Shown here: positions 7,667 through 13,560 of the stretch, in pieces
How the letters are laid out: every line of letters starts with the position of its first letter
How positions within the stretch are numbered: position 1 is the stretch's first letter
The notes under the pieces: generated by a model
Databases searched by the model: none
Told to the model about the DNA's origin: nothing
The model's input: the letters and a program-made list of their open reading frames with translations, nothing else
From: Planctomycetota bacterium
Lineage (GTDB): Bacteria; Planctomycetota; UBA8108
Assembly: GCA_022451445.1 (NCBI GenBank)
Contig: JAKUSY010000032.1
Span: 1-13,560, forward strand
Reading direction: 5' to 3'
Length of the DNA stretch: 13,560 bases
Made by a program: the position numbers and the translations under genes

Positions 7667-7810
7667 CTATTCATCCCCGTTCTCCCGCGGGACGGCCCCG
7701 CCCTCGAAGCCCTCCACCTTCCTCTCCAGGGCACGCAGGCGGTCATGAAGCCTCAGCAACCCCAGGAAAAACACCACCGCCAACACGATCATCACGAGGT
7801 TCCAGAGCAT
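7667..7810 (-). CDS. Small single-pass membrane protein, 47 aa, unknown function
   Basis: A short ORF, MLWNLVMIVLAVVFFLGLLR followed by an Arg/Glu-rich amphipathic helix (residues 20-35) and an acidic, Gly-containing tail ending in NGDE. One transmembrane helix spans about residues 3-19. Positive charges right after it predict a cytoplasmic C-terminus by the positive-inside rule. AGGAGG sits 10 bases before the ATG and the stop is TAG. The shape (TM, then heptad-like LHDRLRALERKVEGF) is that of small adaptor or assembly proteins. It is superficially like CcmD, but I see no specific match and no cytochrome-maturation neighbours. It is the first gene of the apparent operon with the sulfatase/glycosyltransferase fusion (43-base gap), so it could tether or assist it at the membrane. 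That role is inference; the coding call rests on the Shine-Dalgarno, the TM pattern and the position. Confidence 0.68.
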   Translation of the reverse strand: MLWNLVMIVLAVVFFLGLLRLHDRLRALERKVEGFEGGAVPRENGDE

Positions 7811-7820
7811 TTCAAGGCAT

Positions 7821-7826
7821 CCTCCT
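7821..7826 (-). promoter_or_regulatory. Shine-Dalgarno of the small membrane protein
   Basis: A full AGGAGG on the - strand lies 10 bases before the ATG at 7810. It is the strongest ribosome-binding site I see in the window and the main reason to accept the 47-codon ORF. An ATG immediately after it opens only two codons. Confidence 0.6.
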
Positions 7827-7882
7827 GCAATACCATCGACACCGCGGCCTCTGTGGAAACCGGGCAGGTCCAGACAGGGTTC

Positions 7883-7938
7883 TTGCCCTCGAGGCTTTCA
7901 TTCCGTAGATTCTGCCAGATTAGTAACTTCTTCGCCAA
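7883..7938. promoter_or_regulatory. Candidate divergent promoters between the small membrane gene and uxaC
   Basis: On the + strand, TTGCCC (7883-7888) and TAGATT (7906-7911) are separated by 17 bases. Each matches 4 of 6 of the sigma-70 consensus and they would give a leader of about 40 bases for uxaC. On the - strand, TTGGCG (7938-7933) and CAGAAT (7914-7909) are 18 bases apart, also 4 of 6 each, and would drive the small membrane gene. The two -10 elements overlap. These are weak matches, and sigma preferences in this lineage may differ. Confidence 0.28.
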
Positions 7939-7957
7939 TCAGAGCAAGAGAGTCTCC

Positions 7958-9358
7958 ATGGTCCATCCAGACCGCTACTTTGACCCGGACCCCGCGATCC
8001 GCAAGCTGGCCTCCGAACTTTACGCATCGGTGGCCGAGCTGCCCCTGGTCTGCCCGCATGGGCACGTCGATCCGTGCCTCCTGGCCGACAACGCCCCCTT
8101 TCCCGACCCCTCCAGGCTGATCATCATCCCCGACCACTATATTTTCCGCATGCTGTATTCCCAGGGTGTACGGCTCGAGGACCTGGGAATCGCCCCTCTC
8201 GACGGCGGGCCCCATGAAGAGGACTCGCGAAAAATCTGGCAGGTCTTCGCCGACCACTACCACCTTTTCCGCGGCACCCCGACAGCCGGATGGATCCAGC
8301 ACGAATTTGAGTCGGTATTCGGCATAAGCGAAAAGCTCGACGGCGACAATGCCATGGGGATCTACGACCAGATCGCCGCGAAACTCCTCACCGCGGAATT
8401 CCTGCCGCGCGCCCTCTTCGACAGCTTCAATATCGAGACGCTCTGCACTACCGATGCCGCCACGGACGACCTGGAGTTTCACCGCCGGATCCGCGAAGAT
8501 GACTGGGAGGGCTCGGTGCGCCCGACCTTCAGGCCGGATGCCGTCGTCAACATTCTCGCCCCGGGCTGGAGAGACGAGCTCGACAAGCTGTCCGCCTGCA
8601 ACGGGCGGGACATCGCGCAATTCGGAGACTATATCGGCGCGCTCGAGTCCCGCCGGGAATATTTCAAGTCGCTCGGCGCGACGGCCACCGACCACGGCGT
8701 CTTCAGCCCCTACACCACCCGGCTCGACCCCGCAGAGGCGGACGCCATCTTCCAGAGGGCTCTCGCGGGCGAGGCCGATAAGAACGAAGCGAAACAGTTC
8801 GCCGGTCATATGCTGATGGAATTCGCCCGCATGAGCGTCGAGGACGGGCTGGTCATGCAGCTGCACCCCGGCTCGTGGCGCAACCACAACACCTCTCTCT
8901 TCGAGGCCTTCGGACCCGACATGGGCTGCGACATCCCGGTGGCTACCGACTACACCCGCAACCTCCAGCCCCTGCTGGCGCGCTACGGCAGCCGGGAAAA
9001 CTTCACCCTGGTGCTCTTCACCCTCGATGAGTCTACCTGTTCGAGGGAGCTCGCCCCGCTGGCCGGACACTACCCGTGTCTGCGGCTGGGACCTCCATGG
9101 TGGTTCCAGGACAGCCGCGAGGGTATGACCCGCTTCCGGGAGCGCGTTACCGAGACCTGCGGAATCTACAATACCGCAGGGTTCAACGATGACACCCGGG
9201 CCTTCCCATCCATCCCGGCACGACACGACGTGGCCCGCAGGATTGACGCGAACTTCCTCTCCCGCCTTGTCGCCGAGCATGTACTCGAAGAGAACGAGGC
9301 CGCCGAGATGATCACCGACCTCGCCTACAACCTGGCGAAAAGCACCTACCGGCTCTGA
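7958..9358 (+). CDS. uxaC: Glucuronate (uronate) isomerase
   Basis: Converts D-glucuronate to D-fructuronate and D-galacturonate to D-tagaturonate, the first step of hexuronate catabolism in the cytoplasm. From the ATG at 7958 the protein is 466 residues, close to the 470 of E. coli UxaC. Amidohydrolase-fold marks are CPHGHVDP with H34 and H36 (metal site), MQLHPGSWRNHNT with H303 (matching LQLHIGAMRNNNT of E. coli), the following GPDMGCD, and GPPWWFQD near the C-terminus (E. coli GSGWWFND). The frame stays open leftward to 7598. Those extra 120 codons run antisense through the small membrane gene and do not resemble UxaC, so 7958 is the start. The ribosome site is weak (AAGAGAG). No other uronate gene (uxaB, uxuA, kdgK, transporter) is adjacent, so it appears as a single-gene unit. 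It would fit use of uronic acids from algal or plant polysaccharides. Confidence 0.95.
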   Translation: MVHPDRYFDPDPAIRKLASELYASVAELPLVCPHGHVDPCLLADNAPFPDPSRLIIIPDHYIFRMLYSQGVRLEDLGIAPLDGGPHEEDSRKIWQVFADHYHLFRGTPTAGWIQHEFESVFGISEKLDGDNAMGIYDQIAAKLLTAEFLPRALFDSFNIETLCTTDAATDDLEFHRRIREDDWEGSVRPTFRPDAVVNILAPGWRDELDKLSACNGRDIAQFGDYIGALESRREYFKSLGATATDHGVFSPYTTRLDPAEADAIFQRALAGEADKNEAKQFAGHMLMEFARMSVEDGLVMQLHPGSWRNHNTSLFEAFGPDMGCDIPVATDYTRNLQPLLARYGSRENFTLVLFTLDESTCSRELAPLAGHYPCLRLGPPWWFQDSREGMTRFRERVTETCGIYNTAGFNDDTRAFPSIPARHDVARRIDANFLSRLVAEHVLEENEAAEMITDLAYNLAKSTYRL

Positions 9359-9383
9359 GCTCGCCGCGGGAACGCTCGGTGGC

Positions 9384-12300
9384 CTAATCCGCCGCTGAGC
9401 ACCTCAGCCGATCCCCGGTCTCATCAACGCCCTCCTCCGGGAAGGGCTCCCTCGGCGGCAGGCCACCCTGGAAGAGGTAGGAGAGAACGTAAACCGGATC
9501 GGTAATATTGAGCGCTCCATCGTCGTTTACATCCGCCGCATCTTCGCAGGGAATCGTATGGCCCTCTCCGACAAAGAGATAGTTGAGGGTGGCAACCGCG
9601 TCGGAGATGTCGACCATCGAGTCTCCGTTCGAGTCGCCGCGCACAAAGCTGACCGGGGCCGTCGTCTCATCGAGGACCACCACCGGCAGGTGGCAGTGGT
9701 AGGCCTGCACCTCGCTATCGTAGTACTCGTAGACGTGGCTGACCGGACCCCGCGAGCGAACCGGGTAGAGCGCCCTCATCTGGAAGGTAAACACGACCGG
9801 CTCTCCGCGAGCCAGCGAATCGATATAGAGGATGACGCTTCGCCCGGCGACATCGACGCGGCTCACGACCTCATCCTCAACCAGGGCGTTCAGGCTGGAG
9901 CGCAAGGCGGTAAAGCCCGTCGGCACACCGATGTCGGCGATGACCATCCCGGTGTTCTCCTTGTTGCCGGTGTAGACCACCCGGACCCTGGCATCGAGGA
10001 TGTCATCGACCTCGATTCCCTCGCTGTCGTAGTCGACGGCGATTTCCATATCCAGCGGCGGCGGCAACATCATGTCGGGAATATTGTATTTCCGCGCCAC
10101 CTGGAAGCCCACCGAGCCGTCCCCGGCGGCACGCAGACGCAGTCCGTCCCGCTCGAGCGGCAACTCGAAACTGTGCAGCACGTCGAAATTGGCCTCGTTG
10201 ACCAGGAGACTCTCGAGAACTTCATCCCCGGAGAGGAGGCTGAGGGTCAATTCCAGGTCGCGCCGCACCGTCCGGGCCGCGGCGAAAAGCGCCCGGATGG
10301 CCACCACCGTGTCCTGCGTCGAGCCGCCGTATCCTCCGAGTGAATTACGCTGCGTGCTCAGCCAGTCGATGGCCGACGCTGCCTGCGGCCGCCCTGAGAT
10401 CAGCAGCGCCAGCGCGGCGTAACCCGTGGTCTCGACCGGGTAGGGCTGCCAGTGGATGCCGGTGCCCTCGGTAATCGCCAGGTCGACCAGGCGGTCGACG
10501 ATGCTCTCGGCTGCCTGCTCGTAGCCCTCAACCGTCAGCAGGGCCACCGCGGCGATCGAGAGCGAATAGGCATCCTCATTGACCCGGGTGCGGTTGGCGA
10601 CCAGGTAGCCGGCCGCCCTGTCAATCGCGCTCGAGATGCTCACGGACACATCGATGCCCTCGGCATAATCGGTCAGCGCCCGGGTGGCGTAGGCCGACAT
10701 CGAGTAGGCGTTCTCGATGCCTCCATCCATCTCCCGGTGGATCAGGAAATCGTCCGTCCTGAAGGAACCATCCTCGTTCTGGCGGGAGATGAGCATCCCG
10801 GCGCAGCGCGCGAGCACCGATTCATCGATGTCGCGAACCTCGCGCGCCCCGGCAAAGGTGGAGAGCACGAAGGCGCTCAACCAGAGGCTGCCCTGCGGGC
10901 CGCCGAAGGCCGCAAAGCCGCCGTCGTCGCTCTGGTAGGTCAGCTCCCTCTGGTAGCCCGTGTTGACGAAGTGCTCCGCCTGGATACGAATCTCGGGGCT
11001 AAGCTCGCCCACCTCGCGCAGGTACTTCAGGATCTCGATATCCGGAGCCAGGAAGATCATGTTCTGTTCACCGCAGCCGTAGGGCATCTGGAGCAGGTCG
11101 CTGATGTTGTTCATGGTCTGGGCGACCGGGCTCGGGGTGATGTAGAGGTAGGCGCGCTCTGATCCCATGATAGTGTCACGCGGGAAGGAGAGCTCGAGCG
11201 CCCGGGTCTGCCCGGCCTCGATGACGCCGTTAAAGACCTGTTCCGTGGGCATCCCCTCCGCAACCACCTTGATGGACTTGCGCACGGCATCGACACGCTT
11301 GGAGCCCGAGGCCGTGATCGAGATGTCGTATTCGCCTATCTCGATGGGACGGATCGGGAAATAGACCGCCGTGGCGGAGCCCGCAGGCACCGTCACGGTG
11401 GCGCCCGCGCTGCCGAGGAGCTCAAACCACTCGCCATCGCCGAAGCTGAGGGTGACCTCCTGGTCGCTGTCGAGATAGTTGAAAACATCGACCTTGACGG
11501 GAAATTCCTCGCCCCGGGTCACGTCGTAGGGCAGAGAGGGATCGACAAAGAATTCCTGGAATGCGGTCAATTCCGCCTCCCCGAAGCCGATGCCGGAGGC
11601 CGAGCTGGCGACCGCCGAGAGCTTCCAGCCCGTGATGTTGTCAGGCGCCTCGAGCTCTACGGTAACCTGCCCGTTTTCATCGGTCAGGAGCATCGGCTCC
11701 CAGACCCAGGTCTCGGGAAAATACTGGCGCACGCGAACCGCTTCACTCGGAGCGCCTCCGCCCCCGGCAGGGGGGGCTCCTCCCTCCTCGGGCCCGACAG
11801 CCATCTCGGGAACGGGGAAAGGCCCGCCATCGAAATCGACGGCATCGTCCCACCGGTTGCGCCGCATATCGATTCCGTGGCGCAGGGTAACATTGTCGCT
11901 GGCGGCGACACCGAGGCCGACGCTCTCGATCACATCCAGGGCGCCTGTGCTCGGGGGAATAGCCGGACCGCCACCGAAGCCGACATCAAAATCACCTCCG
12001 CCGAAAGGTCCCCCGGGGCCGGGCCCTCCAGGCTCGCCCTCACCCTCATGAATCTCCGCGCGCGGTTCGAGGACCCTGCTCTCGAGGTCCGCGAAGACCT
12101 GGGCAAGGTGCAGCCGGCTCCTGCCGAGCGCCAGGACCGATTCGTCGACGATCGAGAGCCCGACGAGAGCTCGCCCCGGCTCGCCCGTGTCGATGGTGAC
12201 GCTTACCGCATCACCGGGCTCAACGATCTCGCTGTCGAAGGTGGCCTCGATCTGCATGCTTGCCGCGGGCAGAACATCCAGGACGATGCTGTCGGCCGCG

Positions 12301-13560
12301 ACCTCATTGGTCGAGCTCAACGAGTAGGCGACGATCTTCGCCTTCGGAGCCATCTCGGGCGTAACCACGAAGCTGAAGGCCTCCTCCTCGGTATAGTTCG
12401 ACAGGACGGTGCGCCCGCCGCTGTAGACCTCGTAGTAAACCGTACCGGCCTGGGTCGCGACGACCGAACAGTCGACCCGCTCACCGACGCTCGCGGGAGC
12501 TTCCGCATCGCTGCGTGCAACCGAGAGGTAATTCTGATCGCCGGAATGGGCGGTGCCGATGGTCACCGAGGCGTTCGTGCGGTAGCCATCGCGAATTGCC
12601 GATGCCGTAAGCTCGATGAAGAAGGTCTCGTCTACGGGCGTAAAGCCAACCTCCGCTCGCCCGTCGGCAACCTCGATGTCGCGCTCAACAGACTCGAGCG
12701 TGGCTCCGCGGGAATCTTTGAACGTGATGACCGTATTCACCGTCGAGCTGAGCGGTGCGCCGTCCGGCGTTCTCGCCGTCAGGATCACCTCGGCCGGTAT
12801 TCCGGGTTTCGCAGTGGCGGTGCGAGGAATAAGACCCAATACGATGGGAGCATCGACCACGGCCAGCACCTCGCTGATCGACTCGGTATGACCGGTCGAA
12901 TCGGTGACGTCAATATCGAGCGTGATCGACCCCTGGCCTCCGTTCTCGGGCGCGCCGGCGACGAAATCAACCGGCGGCAGGGTGAAGCTGAGCGCCCCGT
13001 CGGCCAGGGCCCCCTCGATAACGGCGTACTCCTGCCACTCGCCCACGTACCTGCGAGCGACGATATAGCAGGTCCCCTCGACGCCGCGGCCGAAGAAGTA
13101 GCGGGCATCGATGGTCCCCCCGACCTCCTGGTCAACGAGCGTCCAGCTGCGCTCGAATTCAACCCCGAGGTTGAAGCGCGGCAGGGTGTATTCTTCAACT
13201 CTCACATCCCGGATGCTCTCCACGTCCTCGCTCCTGGCCTTCACCTTCCAGGTGCCGAAATTGACCTCGCTGGCAAGGCGCAGAGAGAACGGCGCCACGC
13301 CGAACTCGTTGGCCTCGAGGGTGCGCCTGTCGATCCGGATTCCCTTGGCGTCGTGGAAGCTAACCTCCACCTCGCCGGCGACCGGGCGCATGGCGTTGTT
13401 GACCAGCAGAACCCTGCCCTGGATGGTCTGGGAGGGCTTGTAGATCGGCTTGTCCGTCTCGATCAGAATCGCGGGAGCTCGCGAGACCATGGTCTCCAGC
13501 GTCAGCGCATCTTCTATCCGGCTCACCTGGGCCTCGAAACGGTAGCCTCCGCTGGCCGTG
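9384..13560 (-). CDS. Alpha-2-macroglobulin/complement-like thioester protein with dockerin-like tail, 5' partial
   Basis: At least 1391 residues. The frame stays open to the right edge, reading TASGGYRFEAQ before the GTG at 13526, so the start and any signal peptide are outside. Residues below count from that GTG. Macroglobulin domains begin at about residue 19 (ILIETDKPIYKPSQ), with the VEEYTLPRF junction near 110. A Gly/Pro/acidic low-complexity stretch at about 475-595 sits where a protease bait region belongs. Then comes the animal-type block YFPETWVWEP, PDNITGWKL, FFVDPSLPYDVTRGEE and FNYL. The thioester motif PYGCGEQNM has C818 and Q821. An alpha/alpha helical thioester domain follows with IENAYSMSAYATRAL and GGYGGSTQDTVVAIRAL. 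A receptor-binding-like domain (about 1180-1290) ends with HVYEYYD, and last is a dockerin-like tail. The protein is probably secreted and covalently traps proteases or tags surfaces. This layout resembles insect TEPs and C3 rather than the YfhM type of proteobacteria. No pbpC neighbour is seen. Confidence 0.92.
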   Translation of the reverse strand, partial: TASGGYRFEAQVSRIEDALTLETMVSRAPAILIETDKPIYKPSQTIQGRVLLVNNAMRPVAGEVEVSFHDAKGIRIDRRTLEANEFGVAPFSLRLASEVNFGTWKVKARSEDVESIRDVRVEEYTLPRFNLGVEFERSWTLVDQEVGGTIDARYFFGRGVEGTCYIVARRYVGEWQEYAVIEGALADGALSFTLPPVDFVAGAPENGGQGSITLDIDVTDSTGHTESISEVLAVVDAPIVLGLIPRTATAKPGIPAEVILTARTPDGAPLSSTVNTVITFKDSRGATLESVERDIEVADGRAEVGFTPVDETFFIELTASAIRDGYRTNASVTIGTAHSGDQNYLSVARSDAEAPASVGERVDCSVVATQAGTVYYEVYSGGRTVLSNYTEEEAFSFVVTPEMAPKAKIVAYSLSSTNEVAADSIVLDVLPAASMQIEATFDSEIVEPGDAVSVTIDTGEPGRALVGLSIVDESVLALGRSRLHLAQVFADLESRVLEPRAEIHEGEGEPGGPGPGGPFGGGDFDVGFGGGPAIPPSTGALDVIESVGLGVAASDNVTLRHGIDMRRNRWDDAVDFDGGPFPVPEMAVGPEEGGAPPAGGGGAPSEAVRVRQYFPETWVWEPMLLTDENGQVTVELEAPDNITGWKLSAVASSASGIGFGEAELTAFQEFFVDPSLPYDVTRGEEFPVKVDVFNYLDSDQEVTLSFGDGEWFELLGSAGATVTVPAGSATAVYFPIRPIEIGEYDISITASGSKRVDAVRKSIKVVAEGMPTEQVFNGVIEAGQTRALELSFPRDTIMGSERAYLYITPSPVAQTMNNISDLLQMPYGCGEQNMIFLAPDIEILKYLREVGELSPEIRIQAEHFVNTGYQRELTYQSDDGGFAAFGGPQGSLWLSAFVLSTFAGAREVRDIDESVLARCAGMLISRQNEDGSFRTDDFLIHREMDGGIENAYSMSAYATRALTDYAEGIDVSVSISSAIDRAAGYLVANRTRVNEDAYSLSIAAVALLTVEGYEQAAESIVDRLVDLAITEGTGIHWQPYPVETTGYAALALLISGRPQAASAIDWLSTQRNSLGGYGGSTQDTVVAIRALFAAARTVRRDLELTLSLLSGDEVLESLLVNEANFDVLHSFELPLERDGLRLRAAGDGSVGFQVARKYNIPDMMLPPPLDMEIAVDYDSEGIEVDDILDARVRVVYTGNKENTGMVIADIGVPTGFTALRSSLNALVEDEVVSRVDVAGRSVILYIDSLARGEPVVFTFQMRALYPVRSRGPVSHVYEYYDSEVQAYHCHLPVVVLDETTAPVSFVRGDSNGDSMVDISDAVATLNYLFVGEGHTIPCEDAADVNDDGALNITDPVYVLSYLFQGGLPPREPFPEEGVDETGDRLRCSAAD
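9387..9653 (-). other. Dockerin-like EF-hand tail domain of the thioester protein
   Basis: The last 89 residues carry two Ca-loop-like repeats. The first is D1298-S-N-G-D1302-S-M-V-D1306-I-S-D1309 followed by LNYLF. The second is D1332-V-N-D-D1336-G-A-L-N1340-I-T-D1343 followed by LSYLF. Between them lies C1327-EDAAD, and the end is PFPEEG...RLRC1376. The RGD at 1296-1298 is the start of the first loop. This is the dockerin-type tail common in secreted planctomycete proteins, thought to anchor or assemble them by calcium-dependent binding. No cohesin domain is in the window, so the partner is unknown. Confidence 0.8.

Noticed and set aside
6556..7908. 450-codon + strand ORF opposite the sulfatase/glycosyltransferase gene
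   Set aside because: Its translation has no domain-like pattern, and the opposite strand carries clear conserved motifs throughout.
7598..7957. 120-codon N-terminal extension of the uxaC reading frame
   Set aside because: It has no UxaC similarity, its length would exceed the family by a quarter, and it runs antisense to the small membrane gene, which has a better ribosome site. High GC keeps the frame open by chance.
9394..9408. Small hairpin GCTGAG-CAC-CTCAGC near the convergent uxaC and thioester gene ends
   Set aside because: It has a 6-bp stem with a 3-base loop and no T-run on either strand, so I do not call it a terminator. No clear terminator is visible for either gene.
9888..9900. 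RGD in the dockerin-like tail as an integrin-binding motif (actual location about 9633-9641)
   Set aside because: The Asp is the first calcium-loop residue, and R-G-D at this spot is usual for the tail family, so adhesion to integrins need not be invoked.

Overview
The window is high-GC, gene-dense bacterial DNA, most likely from a Planctomycetota genome or a related lineage. The best clue is the C-terminus of the large gene at the right end. It has two EF-hand-like dockerin repeats, a Cys-Asp-Ala-Ala-Asp linker and a Pro-Phe-Pro tail ending in a Cys-containing segment. I know that pattern from many secreted planctomycete proteins. The mix of efflux, sulfate/glycan enzymes, uronate catabolism and a giant secreted protein also fits. 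This assignment is an inference. I see no rRNA, tRNA, insertion sequence, phage gene or CRISPR array.

Bases 1-4087 (+ strand) hold the end of a periplasmic adaptor gene and a complete RND permease, 5 bases apart, so they form one tripartite-efflux operon. No outer-membrane factor gene is visible. Convergent to it, at 4111-4692 (- strand), is a Cu/Zn superoxide dismutase gene. Its apparent rho-independent terminator lies inside the last codons of the RND gene.

Bases 4817-7810 (- strand) look like one operon, read right to left. It begins with a 47-residue single-pass membrane protein that has a strong Shine-Dalgarno. Next is a 671-residue protein that fuses an alkaline-phosphatase/sulfatase-superfamily domain, with Thr in place of the formylglycine Cys, to a glycosyltransferase-2-like (StrF-type) domain. 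Last is a PAPS-type sulfotransferase whose start overlaps the fusion gene. A candidate terminator follows. I read this as a glycan- or lipid-decorating module and the least ordinary part of the window, but its substrate cannot be read from the sequence.

Bases 7811-7957 are a divergent control region with weak candidate promoters in both directions. To its right, uxaC (7958-9358, + strand) encodes uronate isomerase. Convergent with it, 25 bases away, a very long - strand gene runs off the right edge. It encodes an alpha-2-macroglobulin/complement-like thioester protein with the animal-type domain order, a Gly-rich bait region and the dockerin-like tail. There is no gene-free stretch over 300 bases.
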